Shown: positions 1 to 5,658 of the stretch, piece by piece
Numbering within the stretch: the first letter of the stretch is position 1
How the letters are laid out: each line of letters starts with the position of its first letter
NCBI GenBank assembly: GCA_045807945.1
Contig: JBJMGI010000043.1
Span: forward strand, 1 to 10,199
Length of the DNA: 10,199 nt
DNA from: CAVQGF01 sp045807945
GTDB lineage: Bacteria; Acidobacteriota; Terriglobia; Terriglobales; Acidobacteriaceae
Reading direction: 5' to 3'
The notes under the pieces: generated by a model
The model's input: only the letters and a program-made list of their open reading frames with translations
What the model was told of the DNA's origin: nothing
Databases searched by the model: none
Program-made: the position numbers and the translations under genes

Positions 1-951
1 CTTCGCCGCGGCGCTCACGGCCAAATGCTCGAGCATCATCGCTGCGGTGAGGATCGCGCCCATGGGATTCGCAACATTCTTCCCCGCCAGCGGCGGAGCC
101 GAGCCGTGCACCGGCTCGAACATAGACGTTTTTCCGGGATGAATGTTCCCGCTCGCCGCCATTCCGAGTCCGCCCTGCAATCCCGCCGCAAGGTCCGTGA
201 TGATGTCCCCAAACATGTTGTTGGTCACGATGACTTCGAACTGCCGCGGGTCGCGGACCATCTGCATGCAGAGCGCGTCTACATACATGTGCGAAGGCTG
301 CATCTCCGGATACTGCGCCGCAACTTCTTTGAACACGCGCTGCCAAAGTCCGTGCGCGTAAGTCATGACGTTCGATTTGTCCGACATCAAAACTTTTTTC
401 TTGCTGTGCTTGCGCGCGTAGTCGAAGGCGTACCGGATAACACGCTCCACGCCCTTGCGCGTGTTCACGTCCTCCTGCACCGCGACCTCGTCCGGCGTTC
501 CCTGCTTGAAGACGCCGCCCACATCGCAGTAAAGCCCTTCGGTATTCTCGCGGATGATGCTGAAGTCCACGTCGGCCGGCTTCACACCTTTCAACGGACA
601 TAGCGCTTCGTCCAGCAGCTTCACTGGACGCACGTTCGCGTACAAATCCATCTTGAAGCGCATCCCGAGCAGGATCTCCTTCGCGTGAATGTTCGAAGGC
701 ACGCGCGGGTCGCCCAGCGCGCCGACGAAGATCGCGTCGAAATCGCTCTCCAGCTTGCGGAAACCGGAGCCGTCAGCGTATCCGGGGAGCGTGGTGCCGT
801 CTTTAAGGTAGCGATCGGCTGACCAATCGAAATGCGTGAACTCGATCTGGCTCTGCGTTCCGGCAGCCTGCAGCACCTTCAACGCCGCGGCAATAACTTC
901 TTTGCCGATGCCGTCCCCCGGAACCACCGCAATCCTGAGTTTCTTGCTCAC
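1..951 (-). CDS. Isocitrate/isopropylmalate dehydrogenase family protein, probably 3-isopropylmalate dehydrogenase (partial, C-terminus off the window)
   Basis: This NAD(P)-dependent beta-decarboxylating dehydrogenase probably acts in leucine synthesis in the cytoplasm, oxidising and decarboxylating a 2-hydroxy acid. The window holds 317 codons. The family is about 330-360 residues long, so only the last few dozen are missing. Visible motifs are the N-terminal PGDGIG (residues 11-16), the substrate-binding Arg stretch ending NVRP (106-109), RENTEGLY (134-141), the catalytic Lys in DKSNV (191-195), metal-binding Asp225, Asp249 and Asp253 (GDIITDL), and the cofactor-loop motif HGSAPPLAG (282-290). 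The start is GTG at 949-951. An in-frame TGA at 964-966 excludes any longer form, and no ATG fits. RENTEGLY and the EPVHGSAP loop also occur in tartrate, isocitrate and homoisocitrate dehydrogenases, so the family is certain but the exact substrate is not. It is divergent from the ygfZ-like operon. Confidence 0.9.
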   Translation of the reverse strand, partial: MSKKLRIAVVPGDGIGKEVIAAALKVLQAAGTQSQIEFTHFDWSADRYLKDGTTLPGYADGSGFRKLESDFDAIFVGALGDPRVPSNIHAKEILLGMRFKMDLYANVRPVKLLDEALCPLKGVKPADVDFSIIRENTEGLYCDVGGVFKQGTPDEVAVQEDVNTRKGVERVIRYAFDYARKHSKKKVLMSDKSNVMTYAHGLWQRVFKEVAAQYPEMQPSHMYVDALCMQMVRDPRQFEVIVTNNMFGDIITDLAAGLQGGLGMAASGNIHPGKTSMFEPVHGSAPPLAGKNVANPMGAILTAAMMLEHLAVSAAAK

Positions 952-957
952 GTGCTG

Positions 958-963
958 AAGATA
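958..963 (-). promoter_or_regulatory. Candidate extended -10 element for the dehydrogenase gene (leaderless layout)
   Basis: Read on the minus strand, TATCTT is preceded by TG plus one base (TGATATCTT), an extended -10 arrangement. It ends 6 nt before the GTG start codon, so transcription would begin at about the start codon itself. No Shine-Dalgarno sequence is visible in front of the GTG. A possible -35 (TTCGAA, 18 nt upstream) is a poor match. This is a weak pattern-based call. Confidence 0.3.
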
Positions 964-1034
964 TCAGACGAACGCACCCGCTTCGAAGCCCAGGGTGAGT
1001 CGAAACGCTGCTGGGCCGCATCCATCAACTGAGT

Positions 1035-1055
1035 GCGACCGAATTCCGCGGTCGC
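1035..1055. promoter_or_regulatory. Inverted repeat next to the ygfZ promoter, possible operator
   Basis: GCGACCG (1035-1041) and CGGTCGC (1049-1055) form a perfect 7-bp inverted repeat separated by 7 nt. The repeat ends immediately before the TATAAT at 1056. It fills the space between the -10 and the expected -35, where a bound repressor would block RNA polymerase. An operator role is inferred from position and symmetry only. It could be a chance palindrome in GC-rich DNA. Confidence 0.3.
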
Positions 1056-1061
1056 TATAAT
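1056..1061 (+). promoter_or_regulatory. Consensus -10 box (TATAAT) of the ygfZ-DUF1844-MBL-ribF operon
   Basis: A perfect TATAAT lies 9 nt upstream of the ATG at 1071, in a 119-nt gap between divergent genes. Transcription would start near 1068-1069 and leave only 2-3 nt of leader. There is no purine-rich ribosome binding site in front of the ATG, which fits a leaderless message. No good -35 is present at the usual 16-18 bp spacing (GTGCGA at 1033-1038 is poor), so activation or a non-standard -35 may be involved. Confidence 0.55.
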
Positions 1062-1070
1062 CGCTTGGCA

Positions 1071-2126
1071 ATGCCAAAGACGCCACTTTACGAGACCTTC
1101 GCCCCGCAGGGCGCAAGTTTCGGCGAATATGCCGGGGCAGAGACCCCCGCGCGATTTGGCGACGTCGCGGCTGAGATAGCCGCTTTGCGACAGGTCGCCG
1201 GCCTCTTCGACCTCGGCTGGCGCGCCAAACTACTCGCCACAGGTGACGACCGCGTCCGCTGGTTCAATGGCATGGTGACGAACAACATCAAAGATCTTCC
1301 GCAAAACCATGGTGTGTATGCGTTTCTGTTGAATGCTCAGGGCCAGATTCAGGCCGACATGTACGTCTACAACCGCAGCGATCACATGCTGGTGGATACA
1401 GACGAATCCCAGGTCGCACGGGTCCGCGAAATCTTCGACAAGTACATCATCATGGACGACGTCTCTATCTCCGACGCCCCCGACAAGGTTTCGGCCATTG
1501 CCATCCAGGGGCCTGAATCGCCGGAAATACTGAAGCGACTCGGTCACGACGTCTCCACGCTCAAGCCGCTGGAAGTCGTAGATACAAAGCTGGGCGAAGC
1601 CGGCGTCTCGATTGTCCGCCGCGATTGGCCCGTTCCCGCTTTCGAGATTTGGGCATCAGGCTCGAATCTCCCGACACTTTGGGCATCTCTGATCTCTGCC
1701 GGAGCCAAGCCGGTCGGGTCGGAAGCGTACGACAGCGTTCGCGTGCTGCTCGGAATGCCGCGTTATGGCATCGACATCGGTGACCGCGATCTGCCGCAAG
1801 AGACGGCCCAGGAGCGCGCCTTGAATTTCCGCAAAGGTTGTTATGTAGGACAGGAGATCGTGGAGCGCATCCACTCGCGTGGGAAAGTCCATCGCTCCCT
1901 CGCCGGAGTCATTATCGAAGGTCTGTCTCCGTCGCCCGGGGCTGCAGTGCAATCTCAAGGAAAGCAGATCGGCGAACTGCGCAGCACCGCGACCATCCCC
2001 GTGAATGGCGGGTCTCGCACCTTCGCCCTTGCCTCTTTACGCCGCGACGCCCTTCCTGCCGGTGCACCGCTTCAAGTGGGCGAGTCCAACGCGACGCTCT
2101 CCGAGCTTCCGTTTAAAATCGAGTAG
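1071..2126 (+). CDS. ygfZ: YgfZ/GcvT-like folate-binding protein (CAF17-type Fe-S repair/assembly factor)
   Basis: The protein has 351 residues and belongs to the aminomethyltransferase (GcvT)-fold family. YgfZ proteins bind tetrahydrofolate and help maintain certain Fe-S enzymes. They do not catalyse glycine cleavage. The diagnostic motif KGCYVGQE is present at residues 255-262, including the conserved Cys257. Further support comes from FNGMVTNNI (about 65-73), the region around NAQGQIQADM (88-97), and the beta-barrel C-terminus after HSRGKVHR. I chose ATG 1071 over an in-frame TTG at 1065, because the TTG would sit within or before the predicted transcription start. It is the first gene of a tight operon; the stop is followed after 3 nt by the DUF1844 gene. 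I am sure of the family, while the exact client Fe-S proteins cannot be told. Confidence 0.9.
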   Translation: MPKTPLYETFAPQGASFGEYAGAETPARFGDVAAEIAALRQVAGLFDLGWRAKLLATGDDRVRWFNGMVTNNIKDLPQNHGVYAFLLNAQGQIQADMYVYNRSDHMLVDTDESQVARVREIFDKYIIMDDVSISDAPDKVSAIAIQGPESPEILKRLGHDVSTLKPLEVVDTKLGEAGVSIVRRDWPVPAFEIWASGSNLPTLWASLISAGAKPVGSEAYDSVRVLLGMPRYGIDIGDRDLPQETAQERALNFRKGCYVGQEIVERIHSRGKVHRSLAGVIIEGLSPSPGAAVQSQGKQIGELRSTATIPVNGGSRTFALASLRRDALPAGAPLQVGESNATLSELPFKIE

Positions 2127-2129
2127 ACC

Positions 2130-2738
2130 ATGGCTAAACATAAAGAACCCGAGTTCACAGTCACCGACAAACGCCGCCGCTACGACGAAGACGGGAGCGC
2201 ACAAGAGGAAAGCCCCGCGCCAGCGTCGCCTGGTGCAGCCTCGGAGCAAGAGACTCCCGCTCCAGAGCAACCAAGCTCAGAAACCGGCTACGTCGAGCAG
2301 CAGTTCACCGGAAATCCGGAATCGGCGACGGCACCGCCTCCTCCGACACAAGCTGAGCAGGACGCGCAGCACGCCGACTATCGCGCCTCCAACCAGAAGC
2401 TTGATAATCTCCTGCGCGAGCGCGCCGGATCCAAAGCTCCGCCCGAAGCCAAAAGTTTCGAGATGACCTTCGAGCGCCTCGTGGCGTCGCTGTACATGAC
2501 CGCGATGATGCAGCTCGGCATGATGGCTCCGGAAGGTGAGCAGCCGCGCGCCGATATCCTCGGAGCGCGCCAGACCATCGACACTTTGTCGCTGCTAGGT
2601 GAGAAGACCAAAGGCAATCTCACCGAGGCCGAGCAAAACATGTTGCACAATGTTCTGTTCGAGGCCCGCATGGCCTATCTGCAACTCACCAATGCCATCA
2701 CTCAGGGACCGCCGCCCACCGGCGGGCTCGCAAAGTAG
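2130..2738 (+). CDS. DUF1844 domain-containing protein
   Basis: This 202-residue protein has two clear parts. Residues 1-105 are rich in Pro, Glu, Ala, Ser and Gln and are probably disordered. They begin with a charged FTVTDKRRRYDED segment (9-21) that resembles the N-terminal tail of other DUF1844 proteins. Residues about 108-190 form an all-helical DUF1844 domain with FERLVASLYMTAMMQLG (114-130) and the typical TIDTLSLLGEKTKGNLT (149-165). The molecular function of DUF1844 is not known. It has no signal peptide, no enzyme motif and no convincing membrane segment, so it is probably cytoplasmic. It lies 3 nt after the ygfZ-like stop and 1 nt before the next start, so translational coupling is likely. 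A GAG 7 nt upstream of the ATG may serve as a weak ribosome binding site. Confidence 0.85.
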   Translation: MAKHKEPEFTVTDKRRRYDEDGSAQEESPAPASPGAASEQETPAPEQPSSETGYVEQQFTGNPESATAPPPPTQAEQDAQHADYRASNQKLDNLLRERAGSKAPPEAKSFEMTFERLVASLYMTAMMQLGMMAPEGEQPRADILGARQTIDTLSLLGEKTKGNLTEAEQNMLHNVLFEARMAYLQLTNAITQGPPPTGGLAK

Positions 2739-2739
2739 C

Positions 2740-3513
2740 ATGCAGGCGACACTCACCGTGCTCGGAAGCGGCACTTCGATGGGTGTCCCCACGCTCGGTT
2801 GCGACTGCCGCGTCTGCACGTCGATCCATCCGCACGACCGGCGCACGCGACCATCGGTGATGATCGGATATAACGGCCGCGTCATTCTCATAGACACCAC
2901 GCCCGACTTCCACGCGCAAGCCATTCGCGAGCGCATCACGCGCGTCGACGCGGTCTTCTACACCCACGCACATGCCGATCACATTCTCGGGCTCGATGAT
3001 CTCCGTCCGCTGAGCTTTCGCCACGAGAAAGGCTCGGTGCCGCTTTACGCCCGTGCGGCGACCGCGAACGAGATCAAAGGTGTCTTCAAGTATGTTTTCG
3101 ACCGCGATCCCGATTACGCCACCCTGGCCAAAGTTCATCTGGAAGAGCTAAACGGTTCGGTCGAATTGTTCGGAGCGTGCTTCGAGCCCGTGGAGGTGCT
3201 TCACGGGCGGCAGACGATTGTCGGCTATCGCTTCGGCTCTGCCGCCTATCTCACCGACTTCAGCGAAGTTCCCGAGGATTCCAAGCAAAAACTTCGCGGA
3301 CTCGACATCCTCTTTCTCGACGCGCTCCGCCATCGCCCCCATCCCACGCACTCGAACGTGGAGAATTCATTGAAGCTGGTCGAGGAGCTCAAGCCCAAGC
3401 GCGCCTTCTTCACCCACATTTCTCACGACCTTCCCCACGAAGAGACAAACGCGTCGCTTCCAGCGAACGTGCGCCTCGCACATGATGGCCTGCGGCTGGA
3501 GTTTGAGATCTGA
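2740..3513 (+). CDS. Metallo-beta-lactamase-fold hydrolase, PhnP-like
   Basis: This 257-residue cytoplasmic metal-dependent phosphodiesterase-type protein has the metal-binding motif HAHADH at residues 76-81 (His76, His78, Asp80, His81). Further candidate ligands are in VLHGRQ, Asp in YLTDFSE, and His in THISHD near the C-terminus. The N-terminus GSGTSMGVPTLGCDCRVC (9-26) carries Cys21, Cys23 and Cys26, a feature of the PhnP group (phosphoribosyl 1,2-cyclic phosphate phosphodiesterase), where they bind a structural zinc. No phosphonate (phn) genes are nearby, so a role in phosphonate breakdown is not supported. A more general cyclic-phosphate or nucleotide phosphodiesterase role is plausible. 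The ATG at 2740 is chosen because the family alignment begins there. The frame is open further upstream, but that part overlaps DUF1844. It sits 1 nt after DUF1844 and 2 nt before ribF. Confidence 0.85.
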   Translation: MQATLTVLGSGTSMGVPTLGCDCRVCTSIHPHDRRTRPSVMIGYNGRVILIDTTPDFHAQAIRERITRVDAVFYTHAHADHILGLDDLRPLSFRHEKGSVPLYARAATANEIKGVFKYVFDRDPDYATLAKVHLEELNGSVELFGACFEPVEVLHGRQTIVGYRFGSAAYLTDFSEVPEDSKQKLRGLDILFLDALRHRPHPTHSNVENSLKLVEELKPKRAFFTHISHDLPHEETNASLPANVRLAHDGLRLEFEI

Positions 3514-3515
3514 GC

Positions 3516-4445
3516 ATGCAGGTCTTTCATTCCATCAGCGAGCTTCCCGCAGATTTCGCCCCAACCGTCGTCAGCGTCGGGAATTTCGACGGCGTCCATC
3601 GCGCTCACCAGAAAGTGATTGCCGCTCTGCTGCAACGCGCCCGCGAGCTGCAAGCGCGCTCTCTCGTCGTTACTTTCGACCCGCACCCCACACGCGTGCT
3701 GCGCCCGGAGAAAGCTCCCAAACTTCTCACCCCGCTTTCGCAGAAACTCGACCTGCTGGCTTCATCTTCAGTCGACGCAGTTCTCGTATTGCCATTCACG
3801 CGCGAATTTTCGAAGACCACTCCTAAAGAATTTGCCGAGATCCTTGCCACCAAGCTCCACGCAAAAGAAGTGCACGAGGGCTTCAACTTTCATTTTGGAC
3901 ATAAGGCTGAGGGTAATCTCGAGAAACTTACGGAGCTTGGCGAGGACGCAGGGTTCGCTGTCGTTTCTTATCCCGAGATGCGCCTGCGTGGCAACAGCGT
4001 CTCCAGCAGCCGGATTCGCGAACTGGTAACCGCGGGAAATGTCGCGATAGCGCGTGCGCTTCTGGGACGCACCTTCAGCATCGCTGCTCATCCGGCGAAA
4101 GGCCGCGGCTATGGGAAGCAATACACCGTGCCCACCATTAATTTGTCTGCTTACAACGAAGTCATTCCCGGAAAGGGTGTTTACGTCACTCGCACCCGCG
4201 TGGGTGACAAGACATTCGATTCTGTTACCAACGTCGGGAACCGGCCGACCTTCGGAGCTGATTCATTCGCTATCGAATCGCACCTGCTCGATTTCATGCC
4301 TTTTGAGTTGAACGAAGATACAGTGATCGAAACCTGCTTCCTGCATCGCCTGCGCGACGAGATCAAGTTCCCTTCCGTCGAGCATTTGCGCGCGCAGATC
4401 GGCAAAGACGTCGCCCGCGCGCAGCGCTACTTCCGGCTTCTCTAG
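3516..4445 (+). CDS. ribF: Bifunctional riboflavin kinase / FAD synthetase
   Basis: This 309-residue protein phosphorylates riboflavin to FMN and adenylates FMN to FAD. The N-terminal adenylyltransferase domain (about 1-180) shows VGNFDGVH (21-28), FDPHP (54-58) and SSSRIR (163-168). The C-terminal kinase domain (about 183-309) shows KGRGYGKQYTVPTINL (195-210), NVGNRPTFG (239-247) and the likely catalytic Glu254 in the IESHLLDF stretch. Length matches the family. Two positions differ from the usual pattern. The nucleotidyltransferase HxGH motif reads His28-Arg-Ala-His31, and the loop usually written DFRFG reads FNFHFG (123-128). Both histidines remain, so I expect an active enzyme. It is the last gene of the operon, and its TAG stop overlaps the stop of the convergent EamA gene. 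Confidence 0.95.
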   Translation: MQVFHSISELPADFAPTVVSVGNFDGVHRAHQKVIAALLQRARELQARSLVVTFDPHPTRVLRPEKAPKLLTPLSQKLDLLASSSVDAVLVLPFTREFSKTTPKEFAEILATKLHAKEVHEGFNFHFGHKAEGNLEKLTELGEDAGFAVVSYPEMRLRGNSVSSSRIRELVTAGNVAIARALLGRTFSIAAHPAKGRGYGKQYTVPTINLSAYNEVIPGKGVYVTRTRVGDKTFDSVTNVGNRPTFGADSFAIESHLLDFMPFELNEDTVIETCFLHRLRDEIKFPSVEHLRAQIGKDVARAQRYFRLL

Positions 4446-5392
4446 GCGTCCGCTGCAGCGGAACGTTTTTCCGGCAACTGCACCAGCACCGTCGCTGCGA
4501 GCACGATCGCAACCCCAACTACTTGGATCCATCTCAAACCTTCGTGCAGCGCGAGCGCGGCGCACAGGATGGCGAGGATCGGCTCCAAACAGCTCGTCAC
4601 GATGGCCCGCGTGGCGTCCAGATACTGCAGCCCTGAATAGTAAAAAGTTATTGGGAGCAGCATCGAAGTAATTGCGAAGACCAGCAGGAAAATCCATTGC
4701 TGCCCCGAATAATGTGCGGCGACGATCCGATTCGGCGGATTCAGTACCCACCAGAACAGGGTCGCGCCCAGCAGCGAATACAACATCACCTTCCAGCGCG
4801 GATTGTTCAACAAGATGTCGTGCCCGTAGATCGTCTGGAATGAGAACGAGAATGCGGCGCCCAGTGACGCAATGATCCCGAACGCGCTCGCTCGTATCTG
4901 CGCGCTGCTGAACAACCCTATCGCGAGCGCGGCTCCAACTACAGCTAGCGCAACCGCCATCACCCGTTGTGCAGTTGCTCGCTGTGCACCCCGTGCGACC
5001 ATGTACAACAGCACCCAGACCGGCGCCGTGTACTGCACGATGATGGCGGTTGCCACAGTCGATTTCTCAATCGCCAGGTAATAGAAGTAGTTCGCGCCGA
5101 CCAGTCCAAAGACTCCCAGTAGCATGCAGCGTAATACCTCTCGTCGCCGCATCCGCAGCGCGTTCACTCCTCCGAAGGCAAGCATGATTGGAACAAGCAA
5201 CAACAATGCAAAGCTCACGCGCGTCTGCGCCAGTATCGCTGGTCCGAGCGGCGGAAGCGCCTTCGCGTTCGGGATCAACTTTGCTGTGAACACGGCTTTT
5301 CCCAGGCTCGCTGAGATTGCCCAGCAGAATGCGGCACCAGCAATGTAGAGGTATCCCTTGATGGGGTGCGGATTGGAATCTGAGTGGAAGAT
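4442..5392 (-). CDS. EamA/DMT-superfamily permease, probably starting at a non-canonical AUC
   Basis: This is an integral membrane permease with two five-helix EamA repeats, as in drug/metabolite transporters; the substrate cannot be predicted. Hydrophobic segments run through the protein, for example around LLLLVPIMLAFGG, the SLGAAFSFSFQTIYG region and WIFLLVFAITSMLLPITF. A conserved TSCLEPILAILCAALALHEG stretch lies in the second repeat. The conventional start would be GTG at 5291-5293 (283 residues), but this cuts off helix 1. The same frame continues upstream with KGYLYIAGAAFCWAISASLG, a typical first EamA helix. No ATG, GTG or TTG exists upstream before the in-frame TGA at 5408-5410. I therefore place the start at AUC 5390-5392 (316 residues), 4 nt after the glutaredoxin stop, with GAG as a possible ribosome binding site 7 nt ahead. 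The gene identity is secure, the start is not. Confidence 0.8.
   Translation of the reverse strand: MFHSDSNPHPIKGYLYIAGAAFCWAISASLGKAVFTAKLIPNAKALPPLGPAILAQTRVSFALLLLVPIMLAFGGVNALRMRRREVLRCMLLGVFGLVGANYFYYLAIEKSTVATAIIVQYTAPVWVLLYMVARGAQRATAQRVMAVALAVVGAALAIGLFSSAQIRASAFGIIASLGAAFSFSFQTIYGHDILLNNPRWKVMLYSLLGATLFWWVLNPPNRIVAAHYSGQQWIFLLVFAITSMLLPITFYYSGLQYLDATRAIVTSCLEPILAILCAALALHEGLRWIQVVGVAIVLAATVLVQLPEKRSAAADA
4449..4470 (+). terminator. Possible rho-independent terminator of the ribF operon
   Basis: TCCGC TGCA GCGGA (4449-4462) folds into a perfect 5-bp hairpin with a 4-nt loop. It is followed after 3 nt by TTTTT (4466-4470) on the plus strand, a few bases after the ribF stop. The stem is short for an intrinsic terminator. 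The sequence also encodes the C-terminal end of the convergent EamA protein, so it is constrained by two roles. It is a candidate only. Confidence 0.35.
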
Positions 5393-5396
5393 GTTC

Positions 5397-5636
5397 TTAC
5401 TCTGCGATCAACTTCTGCAGCTGCTCTGGATCAAAGCCGACCATGACCTGGTCGCCAACAACGATCGTTGGGGTCGCGCGGCTCTTGTACGTTCCGACCA
5501 TCTCGCGGACAGCACTCGTATCGCTGCTCACGTCACGCAGCTCGAACGCAATCCCTCTCTCCGAGAGGTAGGCTTTCGCCCAGTCACACGGTGGTCAACC
5601 CGGTTGGCTGAATAGCAGGATGCGTTTCGCGCTCAT
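5397..5636 (-). CDS. Glutaredoxin-like protein with in-frame TGA at the redox Cys: candidate selenoprotein (UxxC)
   Basis: The 80-codon frame from ATG (5634-5636) to TAA (5397-5399) encodes a 79-residue thioredoxin-fold, glutaredoxin-family protein, interrupted by one TGA at codon 14 (5595-5597). The N-terminus reads MSAKRILLFSQPG, then TGA, then PPCDWAKAYL. The TGA thus replaces the first Cys of the CPPC redox motif and gives U14-P-P-C17 if read as selenocysteine. The rest is a normal family member: the cis-proline motif TPT (55-57) is followed by IVVGDQVMVGFDPEQL. It has no signal peptide and is probably a cytoplasmic thiol-disulfide or selenol-disulfide oxidoreductase. Two hairpins directly follow the TGA (5554-5582). 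TGA is an ordinary stop in other genes here (5659-5661, 3511-3513, 8300-8302, 9393-9395). The gene lies 22 nt after the CDF transporter gene and just before the permease. The alternatives are a nonsense mutation or a sequencing error. Confidence 0.8.
5554..5582 (-). promoter_or_regulatory. Candidate bacterial SECIS element (two adjacent hairpins) downstream of the TGA
   Basis: On the minus-strand RNA the TGA ends at 5595. After 12 nt (5594-5583) comes UGGGC-GAAA-GCCUA (5582-5569), a 5-bp stem with a GAAA loop. The loop starts 18 nt after the TGA, close to the loop position in the E. coli fdhF SECIS, and its first base is G, as bacterial SECIS loops require. It is followed without a gap by CCUCUC-GGA-GAGAGG (5568-5554), a perfect 6-bp stem whose loop starts with GG 33 nt after the TGA. 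Either could be the SelB-binding apical loop. Pairing was read by eye, and no folding energy was computed. Confidence 0.5.
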
Positions 5637-5658
5637 ACTACAAGCCTACCAGACGCCT

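Noticed and set aside
25..603. Long open frame (192 codons) on the plus strand
   Set aside because: It lies antisense to the dehydrogenase gene, whose motifs are unmistakable on the minus strand. The Arg/His-rich product has no family pattern.
1065..1070. TTG start two codons before ATG 1071 for the ygfZ-like gene
   Set aside because: It would begin only 3 nt after the TATAAT, upstream of the expected transcription start, and it adds no conserved residues.
5595..5597. Reading the TGA as a simple pseudogene mutation
   Set aside because: Not fully excluded, but the exact placement at the redox Cys, the intact remainder and the hairpins downstream favour selenocysteine. The alternative is kept in the finding.
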